A stretch of 64,000 bases of DNA, from assembly GCA_010279815.1 (NCBI GenBank), contig QEOQ01000508.1:1821129-1885128 (forward strand), written 5' to 3'. The translations under genes and the position numbers were made by a program. Below the pieces are notes generated by a model. That model had not been told where the DNA came from. It saw only the letters and a list, made by a program, of their open reading frames with translations, and searched no databases. Shown here piece after piece: positions 23,851-36,000 of this stretch (its first letter is position 1; each line of letters opens with the position of its first letter). This stretch comes from Brachionus plicatilis (taxonomy: Eukaryota; Rotifera; Eurotatoria; Ploima; Brachionidae).

Positions 23851-24338
23851 TGTGTATTCTGTTACTCTTTATAAAAATTTACTAATTTTAATTTTGAATA
23901 TTTCTCTATTTTATAACTTGTTTTATTTTACTTTATTTTTTTTTATTTTATATTTTTATTTTATTTTATTTAACTTTATTTTGATTTTTTTTTCTGAAGG
24001 AGCTTTTGCTCGGTACAAATACACAAATAAATAAAAGAAAGTTCACTTTTTTATTAGTTCAACAATTAAGGTTATCGCGAAAAAATGTTTATTTGAAATT
24101 TTTAATTTTTTTTTATGTCGAGTTCTATTTTTTTAATCTTTTTTTCACTAAATCTAACAGATTTACTCTCTCCGATTTTTCATGTAGCTGTTTCGTCTAA
24201 ATATACTTTGCAAAAGTCTTTGGCAAATTTACTTTACAATACCTATTAGAGAAACGTAATATCGAGAAAATTATTATAAAATAAAATTTTTTATTATAAT
24301 AAATGAAAATTTATTTTACTTCTTTTTCTAAATGTTTC

Positions 24339-24340
24339 AG
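24339..24340 (+). promoter_or_regulatory. 3' splice-site-like AG before paracaspase ATG
   Basis: CTAAATGTTTCAG ends 27 nt before the ATG at 24368, and no upstream coding exon was found. It could be a 5'-UTR intron acceptor or a spliced-leader acceptor; trans-splicing is known in rotifers. Confidence 0.35.
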
Positions 24341-24367
24341 AACTGAATCTAAATTTTTTTATACTAA

Positions 24368-27300
24368 ATGGATTTGAACATAAAAATTAGCGAATTCCTC
24401 TATTCAACAAATAGAGACTTCATTAAATTCCGAAATAAACTCAAAGATGTATTGATATCCAGCGACTGGAAGCTAGTATTGAATAATTTGCCTTGTGTCT
24501 TGAAAGAAAGAATAAAGCTGTGCGACAGAGATCTAACGTCAATTCAAAAAAATCCTTCACAAAGTTTAATCAATTTTTTGAGCACCAGGGCAGTTACCTT
24601 AAAAGATTTGTATGAATCCTTCGAAATTTTAAACATTGAGGACGGCCTTTTGCTCTTGGGTAAACAAGAAGAATGCATCAGCATAAAACAAAAGTATCCA
24701 TTAGAAGATATAATCAGAATCAAGTCTGGCCAAACTATTGAGCTGTTTTGCCTGGCAGACAGCTTTCCAAAGCCTCGTTACTCATTTTACGACAATAATA
24801 ATCAGCTGGTTTGGGAGAATAATTGTCTCTCTATCAAAAATGCCAAGTATTTTTAAATTAAATAAACCACTTCTCTTTTAAAATCAATTTTACAAATCAA
24901 GTTCAACACATAGTGGAATTTATAAATGTGTAATTTCACAGACTAGGAAAAATGGGCAAGTTTTTCTTGAAAATTTGTTTTTCAGAGTACAAGTTATCGC
25001 TGATCTGTCAGAGAGTAGCATTTTAAAATTGATTAATTTAAATATTTTTATTTAATAAATTTCTAAAGATTTAAAAGTGTATGTTAGTCCTTTGAACATT
25101 GTAACAGAACTAGAAAAATCAATTGACATCAAAGCTAACGTGAACGAGTTAAATAAATCAAAATTAAAATTTGAATGGTTTAAAACCGATTTGAGAACCC
25201 GAGAGACAAAATTTTTATCTAGTAATCCAACATCTACTTCATCTATATTAAAAATAGAAAATTTGAGCTCAAACGATATCGGCAGGTACACATGTCAGAT
25301 AACCAGAGAGTCTACAAATGAAAAAGTAATCTCGCCAACTGGCTGTGTTGTCCAGATAAAAGAAAAGTCTGACTTTGATTTAAAAATAGCTCTTTTAATT
25401 GGAAATGGAGACTATGAAAAAGACAAAAATTGCTATGAAAGCTGCAAAGAATGCATGAAAGACTATTCCCATGAATGGCTTTCCTCGTTAGACATCTATG
25501 ACACCATTGACTTCCTTAAAAAAATTTATGAAAATTTAGGCTACATTGTTTTGGCTTTTATTGATCTGAATGCCGAAGAGTCCCTAAAATGCACAAGACT
25601 CTTCAAAATGATTTGCGATAGAGCCGAGAAAGTATCGGTTTTATTTCATGTATTAGGACACGGCCACAGTCACAATCATCACGACTATTTGATGCCTATT
25701 AATACTAGAACGCAGTACCATTTTAATGGTCATCACTATAATGGCCTAATGAACCAGATATCCATTTCCAATTTGCACAACTTTTTAGAGCTATTTATCT
25801 CAGACGATAGGGTTGAGCCAAACAAAAAATTTTATGTAGCTGTTATTTGGGATTTGTGTCGTGGTCAGTGGGACCATCAAGCCGACACGCCGGGTTGTTT
25901 AGACATAGATTCCATTTTAAATAATACAATGGACTATACTATTCTTTATGGATGCTTAACTGGAAATAATGAATTTTTTTTAATGAATGAATTGCCTTAT
26001 TTAGGTTTACCAAAAGGTCCAATTGTGACCAATTTGCTCATAAAACACTTGAAAGAAAATCTTTCACTTTCTGAAGTTGGAGAAAATATCAATTTAGGTA
26101 AGTTAAAATAAAAAAAAAATTTACTAAAAATATTCCGAAAATGTTTGCACAGAACTCGTTGAATTGAAATCAAAAGTTCCTTTTTTAAACAATTTGAGCA
26201 AAGTAAAAATAAACTCCACACTTCTTAAAGTTAACTTATGGCTAAAAGCAAACCAAAACACATCTTATTACAATCAAATTGCATCCGAGTATTTTTGTAA
26301 GTATTAATTTTTATTAGAGATTATTAAAGAGCTACTATCTTTTGTGCTATGTAGAATTTTTCTTTCTGCTAAAAAAATAAAATTAAAAAAATGTTATTTA
26401 TTCTTTGTTATAGAAAATATAATGTTAATGAAATATTTGACTGAGGTTTTAATTCAATTTTTATTATGATTTAATAATGGAGGAAAAAATTGATTGTTGG
26501 AAAGCAATTTTGAATCATTTTGATTGCTGAATTAACATCATGCAGGGGAATAGCTGTCATAGTGTGCATAACAGCACAGCCACCTCTCCTAAATAATTTA
26601 AGGTGACCATACTCCACACAAACAACAATTTTCACATTATAATAATTTCTATTAAGTTTAAATTAATGTTTCGGCACAAAATTTTAGTGTCTAATAGATA
26701 AAATCAAAATAGAAAAATTAAAATTAATCAATTTTAAAAAAAATCCAAAAATAAATAATAAAAAAATTTTTTTTAAACTTAGTTAGTTCTCTCTCTTAGT
26801 TCTTTCTCTTTTTTGGCTTTTTAAAATTTCATTGTTGCTCATTAAAATTTTAAGAGACTAAAAAATAAGTCAAAATGATTAAAACAATGATAATATTTGT
26901 CTAAGCCATTGAATTCTTTTCAGTTAACCATTGAACCATAATAATTGAACATATAAACCAAGTCTTCCTGCATAAATTGTAGGCTTAGATTTAATTTCTT
27001 TAATAATTTCTTAAAATTTTTTAATTTTGGAGAAAGATTATCCTTTAAATTATTAAGGCGTTTATAAAAATTTATTTTCATTATTGAAAATCTCATCCTT
27101 CAAATTAAAGACAAATTTTTTCAATTTTTATCAATTTATGATTTTAAGACGCTAGAGCCTTTGCCAAAATCCATCACTATTGGATCCAGTTTGTAAGAAC
27201 CATGCTTATTATCCATATTTTTCAAATTACTCAAATACAATTTTCTTAATTATTCATTTAAATAAAATTTAAATTTTTAAAAGTATTATACATTACAAGT

Positions 27301-28079
27301 TAAATCTAACATGCACTTTGTTCTTCAACTCTTCCTCAACTATTCCAGTTAATATAAAGAAAGAGGGGAAGAGTCGAGGAAAAGATATTTACAAGTTAGT
27401 TTTTAATTGTACTGAAATTAAATTTTTTACATTTTTTTTTAATAATATCATTTCTTATACTTTTAATACTAAATTCTTTTTTTAAAATGGAAGAATAATC
27501 AATTTTATATCACCATTGAATTATTTAAATTTTTAAATTTAATCAATTAATTTTAAGTAAATGATGAAGAAAAAAATGAAGAGAGTGTTTATGATGAAAC
27601 AAAGAATGTTGTTGCCAAATTTTACTTTAAAAATGATATTTTTTTAAATTCTACAATTTTAAACATCGAATATGAGCATAGTTTAATTAATGATATAAAA
27701 ATGAGCCACGATCCAATTTTATGTAAAAAAGTAATATTAACAATTTAGTTGAGTAATAAATTTTATTAATATTTTTAATCTTATCTAGCTTCAATTGAAT
27801 GGGTCAAATAGAAAAGAATACCGAATAAGTAATTTGTTCGAAGTGTATGATAAATTCTGTGAAGGATTAATAACCATACGAGTCGATTTGAACAATGGTC
27901 AGTGCAAAAAAGTTAACATGAAAATACCAGAAAAATATAGATCTTTGTACATGAAACTAAATACAGATGATATGAATTCGTACATACATGAAAAAAAACA
28001 GATAAACAATTTTAGAGATGATTGGAGTATATCTAGTGCAGATATTGGTCAGAGTGATTCAATTGATAGCCATTCATGA
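24368..28079 (+). CDS. MALT1: MALT1-like paracaspase (DD-Ig-Ig-caspase)
   Basis: Arginine/lysine-specific cysteine protease of the paracaspase family; MALT1 acts in NF-kB signalling in other animals. Six exons join in phase: 24368-24846, 24902-25014, 25069-26097, 26153-26296, 27558-27730 and 27789-28079, giving 742 residues. The N-terminal ~95 residues fit a death domain. Two Ig domains follow: the first with HSGIYKC near residue 165, the second with NDIGRYTCQ near 267. The caspase-fold domain starts at IALLIGNGDYE (about residue 304). The catalytic His lies in LGHGH (about His395) and the catalytic Cys in IWDLCRGQW (about Cys461, MALT1 consensus DMCR), so both dyad residues are present. The C-terminal ~200 residues would correspond to the third Ig domain of MALT1. 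The length matches type 1 paracaspases. AATAAA lies at 28177-28182. Confidence 0.92.
26471..26614 (-). other. Orphan coding-like relic in paracaspase intron
   Basis: A 47-codon open stretch on the minus strand in a less AT-rich patch of the 1.26-kb intron. Its peptide includes EYGHLKLFRRGGCAV and MTAIPLHDVNSAIKMI. The IPLHDVNSAIKMI-type motif is reminiscent of a stretch in MULE/FLYWCH-associated transposases, but this is a weak impression. No start codon or splice partner was found. Confidence 0.3.
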
Positions 28080-28189
28080 GTTTTTTTTTTATTAGTCAAC
28101 TTTTTAGCCAAAAAGTGTTCAAGTAAAATTTTATATTATTGTTTTAGGGACAGAGTGGATTAGAGGTTTTAATTAAAATAAAAAATTTA

Positions 28190-29990
28190 GAAATATTCTG
28201 AGTCCCAGAATTTAAATTATTATCCATAAACATTATTTTATTTTATTTTAAATCATTGTCCAAAATTTAATTAGTTAATTTGAATAAAATAAAAAAAAAT
28301 ATTTTTTTAATTTATACCTTTTATTTTTTTAATTTTTAAAAACGATTCATGAGATTTGGTATTGAATGCCAAATTTTCTATATAAACCTATGTCTTGTTT
28401 TAAGAACTATTTACTAACTTATTAGTTCTTTAAAAAAAATTATATGGTGACTCGGCCAAATTAACTCTGTGTTAAAAAGCATTACAAACTAAAAGCTGAT
28501 TTTCCTCAAACATCAAATATACAGCATTGATTCACCACAGGAATTTTAGATAAATTTACAAAAAAAGTGGATTTCTGGCCATTTTTTTTACCGTAAAATT
28601 AAGAAAAAAATGGTAAAAAAGTAAATATTTATTATTTTTTAATTTTTTAATGATTTGAAAATTCACCTTCTTTATTGATTGCAATTGTTATTGCATAAAT
28701 AGGAAAGAGAATTTACTATTACTTGATTAATTAAAACTCAAAGCTTTTTTTAATGATTTATATGTGACTGATATTTTTCCTTTTTAACTTTGTTTGAAAT
28801 TCAAAAATCGCTTTAATCGCCATTTCTTCATTTTCAATTACTTAGTTTAGTACTTACATATTCTTTCATCTCATACAATCGGATTTATACCCAGTGGTTT
28901 TGACGAAGACTATACCTAAATAAAATTTTAATTTCCATTATATCTTTTTTTAAATAAACGTTTATATAATGATCCGAACTAGTTAATTAAATTTTATCAA
29001 AATGATAATAGAAATTAATTTTTAGAAACTAATGGTAATATTAGATAGGCTATTAGAACAAATTATTCAATTCTAATATTAAAGCTCATTTGAAAAAGAT
29101 CGTCCCATTTAAAATGAAATTTCCAAATGTTTGGCTAAACTTTTTGATCAAAAGAAAAAGAAAAGATAAGATTTTACCATTATTTGTTTAAGAAATCGAT
29201 TTAAATAAAACTTAAAAAATTTAATTATTTGTATCATTGTTTACTTATTTATGTAAAAAGAGAATTTTACGTAAAATTAGTAAATTTTTTCAAGATTATT
29301 ATTTTAAAGTTAAAAAAAATCATTATTTTGGTCCTTTTTTGATTTGAAATTTTGGAAAATTTCCATAATTTTACCAAAAAAACCACGTATCAAATCAGTA
29401 CTGAACTTTATTTAAATGGCGCAATTTTTTAATCATTCATTAAAAATGTGTCTATAAAAAGAAGAATTTATTAAAGTTATTAAATTTTCCTATATTTTTT
29501 TTAAATTGGAGTAGGAAATCTGCGCAGCAAAATTTTCTTAAAATTAGTTGTTTCAAATTTTTGAGATAAGTTTATATTCGATTTCAATATTTTTTTCTAT
29601 TTTAAAATTTTAGGTTTACTGGTGAAAATTTTAATATTCCGTGCACGGTTTGTTTCATGCATGTACCATTTTTTTACATGTGTATTTTTCTTTGGACTTT
29701 ATTTTTTTATAAATTGCCACTAAAAAATTCAAAATTGAGTTCAATTAACCAACAGACAGAAGTGATAATTATTTTTATTTTGATTAAAAAAAAATCGAAT
29801 TTGTATCAAAATTGAAGCTTGCATGAATTTTAAAAATTTGTGCATTAGAAATTTCATAATTCTGTCTCAATATTTGAAATAAGATGAGAGAAATTGAAAT
29901 TTCAAATATGTGCATACATCTTTAAATTTATGCTTTTCGAGAAAAAAAATTTGCTTTAGTAACATATTTAACTTAATGCTTTTTGAACAT
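28190..29990. other. Intergenic region before TNPO3
   Basis: About 1.8 kb of AT-rich sequence with no supported gene or clear repeat. A TTTTACGTAAAATT palindrome occurs near 29267, similar to motifs in the TTACG-rich repeats at 58280 and 62930. Confidence 0.5.
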
Positions 29991-30030
29991 TTATTTATGT
30001 CTTTAGAGATACTTTGAAGCTAAAACTTAA

Positions 30031-33000
30031 ATGGATTCGATAAAACAGACTGTGATAAACGCGTCTACTACCTTTTACAGCACACAGGACCAAGAGCAGC
30101 GTCGCAGCGCCGAACAATGGTTGAATGACTTCAAAAAATCTGTAAATGCTTGGTACGTGTCCGACCAAATTTTGCACACAGACCAAAATGAACAAGTGCT
30201 TTTTTTTGCCGCACAAACCATCCGAAACAAAATTCAGAACAGTTTTCACGAGTTGTCCGTAGAAAGCCACGAGTCTTTGAAAAACTCTCTGATTCAGCAT
30301 TTGGAAAAACTCAGCACGTCCAAATACACCACAGTTCAAACTCAAATAAACATTGCATTGTCCGATCTGATAATGCTAATGAATACATGGCAAGCTCCAT
30401 TGCCCGAAATCATCCAAAAGTTTAATAAACCAGAGCAAATGGGCACCTTGATAGATTTTTTGACTATTTTGCCTGAAGAAATAAGCAATAAGCGCCTCAA
30501 ATTAGGACAAAACAGAAGGGACCAACTGAGAAGTCTGTTCTCGAACTCATCTCCGTTTTTAATTAAATATTTGGAACAATCATTGGCACAAATATCTCTT
30601 CTGGCTTGCGAAGAGAATCAATCTAAAATAAAATCAATATATAAATGCTATTCAAGCTGGATTGAATGTAAACTGATCGACACCAATCTAATCATCAATT
30701 CTCAATTATATATATATTTATTTCGAATTTTATCCGAACCAAAAACTGATCTAGACTTACACGATGTTGTAACTACATGTTTAATAAATATTCTTTTATT
30801 GTTTCCGTTCAATGCACGAATTGATGTAAGTTTTTTTTTTATTTTTTTATTTTTACTACAGAAATTTTCTAGTTTAAAAATTTATTTTTTTTTTAATAGA
30901 ATCAAATTTTTTTAAAGATCTTAATTTGCAAGAATGATCAAATTTTCACTAAAATATAAATTTCTTCTTGTTAAATTGATAGCACTTGAACTAGCTTTAA
31001 AATTAATAAGGAGTTCACTAAATCTATAAGAATACTTAATTTTCTTAAATTTATATCAGATAATTTGACTTGAGACAACTTTTTTAAATTTTTTTGGACT
31101 GGTATTATATTATTACCGTAAATATTTGCTTTTTAACGTCGCACTAAAAGCCCAAAAATTTGGTTTTGATGCCTCGAAAAAATTGAATTTTACAAGGCTT
31201 AAGAAAGCAAACATGAAAATCTATTCAACTGGAAGCCAATTTAATGACGAAATTTTCAATTTTGATTTTTTAGTAAATCGAAAAACTATTTTTTAAAGGC
31301 ACCAAAACCAAATGATTCGGCTTTTAGTGCGACGTTAAAAAACAAATAAAATTACGGAAATCTAAATGTGAGTATCAAAAAGGTCAAAAAAATGAGTAAA
31401 AGAAATAAATAATTTAAAGTGCTGGAAAAAAGCTGTAAATATCAAAATATTAGATTAAATAAATTTTATGACATAAAATTATTTAATATTTTTCAGCAAG
31501 TAACATACAAAAAAAAATTTATTTTAGAAAAAAGTTTTAAAATTTTATTATGATGGTTTTAGAATCGCTCGGAGTTGATTTCAATTTATAAATTTTTAAA
31601 ATAATTTTTAAAATTCTAAGACAAATTAAAATTATTTAATTAGTACTTAATTGAGAATTTGTTATGTTTTTTATAACAGGCGATATGAAAATTAATTTGT
31701 ATAATTTTTTTTATGAAGCATCAAAAACTAAAATTAAATAAAAACAATTTGTTGCCATTGGATTTTGCACCATTCAGTTTCAAAATACACCTTTAGTGGA
31801 GCTAGTTTTAGACATCTTGACTCTCCTAAAATTGCCATAATATATTTGTAAAACACTCTCAAAGAATTAGTCCACATCAGTATTAAAGGAAGGTTAATTT
31901 CCTTTTCCTTTTAAAGCTAAAAATTGCTAATAGTATTTATAATTTTAGAAGGGTTTAAACGAAGAAAAATATGAAAAAGAGAATCTAAAAAATTACCAAA
32001 CTAATTTTTTAGTGATTGTCAATAGACCCAAAAATATAAAATCAATTAACAACAATCTTATCTCATAAGCATATCAAATAATTAGCGCTGTAGCCAATAC
32101 CACAAATGTTCATTTATTAGATAACATGAAATGGCATGAAATATTAAAAAATTGGTAATTTCAGTTGAGAATAAGCTTGCTGGACTGGACCAAATTTTAT
32201 GGGTATATAAAAAGTACTTAAAAGCAAGTTTCCTTTAATTTTCCAATCAAATTTAATTTTTAAGAATTTAATATTGATTTATTCTAAATTTTCAAAAATA
32301 TTTTATTTTTTTTTAAATAAAAATAACTTTTTTAGAACTTTGATAAAACTTCCTTTTAAAATCAAAATTAAAGATCATCTAATATTTGCGAGTAATTTTT
32401 ATAAGATGAATAAAAAATGTACCATCATAATTAAGGTAAATAGAATACTAATTTATTTTATTGCCTATTCAGTTTTATTTTGTATTTTATTTTATTTTTA
32501 ATAATTAAAAAAAAAAAATAAAAAATTTATGAAAAACTTTCCAAAAAAAAATTAACTACTATTCTATAGATTTTTAGAAAACCTAAGAATTAAATAGTTA
32601 TTTTAAAAACATTTTTTAAATTCTTGGAAAAAAATCATCAAGTATTGAAAAATTTTATTTTTAAATTATTGAAATTTAATAATAAAAATGAGATAAATAG
32701 CTTTCAACTGTGGAGTAAGACTCTATGACCCATTATGGAAGCTACAACGAATTCTTTGTCATTGTTGGTGCCATTAAAAGTTATATTTTTTACAAGTCAC
32801 CCTGTCTCTTTTTGGCTCGTATGAATTTAGCTTGAAGATGATTTATTGAATAAAAAATTCTCAATCATTGTTGGCTTAGTAAAATGATTTTTAATTATGT
32901 GTTTTTACGCAATACAGGTAGTATCTTTGGTCCACTAGATATTTGTGAGTTTATCAATATTTTTGAGCTATAGCGATCAACAAAACTTAATCCTTTGAAT

Positions 33001-36000
33001 ATCGTGGAATGCCAAATGAGTCAGATTTTTGTTTTTAATGTAGTCAATGCTAAGTTTTTATCAGGATTTCTGATATCCTTCAACAAATTTTTTGAATTTT
33101 TTTTAGAAACTCAGTTCATTGTTCTTTGCCTCAAAACATTTTTCATTAATTGTTAAATTAATCTTGAGGTGGCTTTTCCTGATTAAAGTTTTGTTTTTAA
33201 TTTATCCTTAATCCTGCCTTTACCTCATATATTTTAATATCAATTCTATGTACTTTAATGAACTTTTAAGGACTTTATTTAATAAAAAAATATCTATTAA
33301 AAGTGTCGTCTTGTGCTTTTTTGTATTCTTTATTTAATAAGTATTTCATAAAATACTTCTTTTTTAATTTTTTATTTCATTTTTTCTATAGATATTTTGT
33401 CATCATTTGGTCACATAACGTGTGAGGTTACGTTTTTTTCTTCTTCTTTTATTTTTATCCTATTCTAATTTTCAAATAAAATAATTAAATGTATAAATCA
33501 ATTTTCAATTTATAGCTTTACAAAGCAAGTTAAGACTGTTTTTTAATTAAAAATAAAAAATGAAACTGCACCAAAAGAGTTTTGCCGATTTAAATACTGC
33601 AAAATTAAAAAGTTGTTGAATATGATTTAATTAAAAACTTGATTTGGAGAATTTTTTAAGACTTTTAACTTAACTCTAACATAATCAATACATTCAGTTT
33701 AAAACTCCCAAAATTTTTATTTCAATTTTTCTTTTAGATTATTTTTTTTAATTTTTAAATATTGAATCAAAAAATCTTTTTCTTAAATTTAGTGATTTTG
33801 ATAATCGACTGCATGGTTAACCAATTTTGTAATATTTGGCTAACCCAAATTAGCTAACCACCACTAAATCACTACTTAAATTAAGACTGAACTTAAAAGG
33901 ACACAAAAAACAGAGAATTTTGCAAGGAATTTTAAAAACTACACAATATGGTGTTGTTTTAAGATAGAGGTTTTCTAATTAAATAAATGAATTAAAAGTT
34001 TTCTACTAGTTTAACAATTTTCAAGATTTAAAAAAATAAAGACTATTTTATTTCTTATTTTAAATTTATATTTTTTATTTTTTTTAATAAATAAAATATA
34101 AAAAATTCCTAGTTTAGTTAAAAAATTTCCTTATATGTTTAAAAAACAAATTTTAGTCTTTAAAATGATTTTATTAAGATAAGAATAATTTTTATATTTA
34201 AAAGATTTTTTAAAATAAAAATGCTTAATCAATATAAAAAACTTTTTTGTTCGAAAAAAAATCTTGGTATCTTGAAATGACTTTTAAACTTCAAATTACT
34301 CAGCGCTTTGTTCATTTTTTAAATAAAGCTTCTATTTGATTCACTTTCCGAATTAAGAATTTTAGAATTTAGTGGAAAAAGTCTTAAATTTTTTGGAGGG
34401 AAACAAATTTAATTTTTTTAAAATGACAAAAATAATTAATAGTGGTGACTAATTTAATGTACTTTAGCTGACTAAAAAAAACTAAACTCCTGGCAAATTT
34501 ATATATTGAGATGACTATTTTAAAATTTTGCACTGTCAAAATAAAACCTATTTTATAGACAAGATAAACTAATTTTAGTGACAAAAATGACAAAATGAAT
34601 TAATTGATTAACAAAAAAATAGATTTAGAAAACGTTTTTTATTAGTTATAATTTATTTTAAAATCATGAAGCAATTTTATTAAGTAAATTTTTTGTTGGG
34701 TGTTAAATTGCACATGTCTAAAAAACACAAAGAATAATTTAGATTTTGTTTTATTTTATTTTGAAAATTGAGACCTAAATATTTTTTTTGACAATTGGTA
34801 GTAAAGTTTAATGTATTTTAAAAAATTTCCAGATCACCAAAAAATTTTTCTGATCACTAAAAAAAATTTATTTTTATTTTTTCATAAATTAGAAGCTTTT
34901 TTGATCACGAAATATGTAATCATTGATCTATGATCACATTCTGGACATGATACCTATGATCACATTTTTTGGTGAACACTTGATCACATTCTGGACATGA
35001 CCCAAATTTTCGAGATCAAAAATAAAAAAAGAAGATTTTTTTAAATTTTAAAAATTAATTTTTTTATTTTAAGGACTCCGAAAAAGGATTATTAATATCT
35101 TTAAAAGAGAACATATGCAAGTTAACAATTAGCTACAAGCAAGCGGAGAGTGAATCAGACAGTGAAAAGTGTTCGGATTTTTGTATGATTTACACTGAGT
35201 TGTGTAATGCTTTGTCATTTTATTTGCTAAACGAGTCCAACACTCAGCTGGGCGACTTGAGCACATTAAATCTACTCCTGATGTGTGGAACTCACGAAGA
35301 CTACGAAGTGTTCCAAAAATCTTTTGTATTCTGGTTTAACATTTCCGAAGAAATATACACAAACTCCAAATGTGACAAACTATGCCAAAATTTTAAGTCC
35401 TATGTGTACAGTCTCATAGATTGCATTTACAAACACTGCCAGCTGAACAAGGAGCACCAGTCGGTTCCACCATCTAGACTAGACGAATTCGGTGACTTTC
35501 GGGTCAAAGCCGCTGATCTAGTTGCCGATATTGTATTCATAATAGAAGCCAATAAGTGCTTTGAAAAATTGTGCCTGATGCTGCAAGCTCCAAACGCCTC
35601 TTGGTTTGAGATCGAAGCCGCTCTCTTTGTCATGTGCTCGTTTGCCAAGTCGCTGCCGCAAAATGGCGATCAGTCAATTACCCAAGTGGTTCAGGCCATT
35701 TTAAATCTGCCCTCTCAAGTACACATATCAGTAAAATGCACTGCCTATCGTCTTATAGGCGAATTGTGCGATTGGCTCAACAAAAACCCACATTATTTGG
35801 ACAATGCTTTAAACTTTGTTTGTGTGGGATTCTCGGATCCAAGTGTAGCCCAGATAGCGGCCAACACAATGCTCAACATATGCAGCCACTGCCAAAGTCA
35901 CCTGGTCAACCATCTTCAAACTCTTTTGAACATTGTAGTGTCCACAGACGCCCTTGACATTCCAAGCGATGCTTCTATGGAGCTCTTGAAAGCAGCCATA

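Larger units (their letters stand above)
21330..24034 (+). mobile_element. Decayed jockey-like LINE, 5'-truncated
   Basis: A non-LTR retrotransposon in sense orientation. It starts within the apurinic-like endonuclease domain (SLYNPP), continues through reverse transcriptase and the jockey-type C-terminal region (NSVPLVLRLVEEY, GFESRYIEYSTPLC) to about 23850, and has an AT-rich 3' UTR ending in a GGTACAAATACACAAATAAA-like tail. At least three frame breaks and a nested insertion make it inactive. It lies between the ABCA and paracaspase genes. Confidence 0.88.

Noticed and set aside
32274..32501. 75-codon open frame in TNPO3 intron 1
   Set aside because: Low-complexity AT-driven frame within an intron; both intron ends are fixed by strong homology.
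32700..33200. Less AT-rich patch in TNPO3 intron 1 with a minus-strand segment NDKEFVVASIMGHRVL
   Set aside because: It resembles the start of a chromodomain as found in some retrotransposons, but frames are too broken to support a call.
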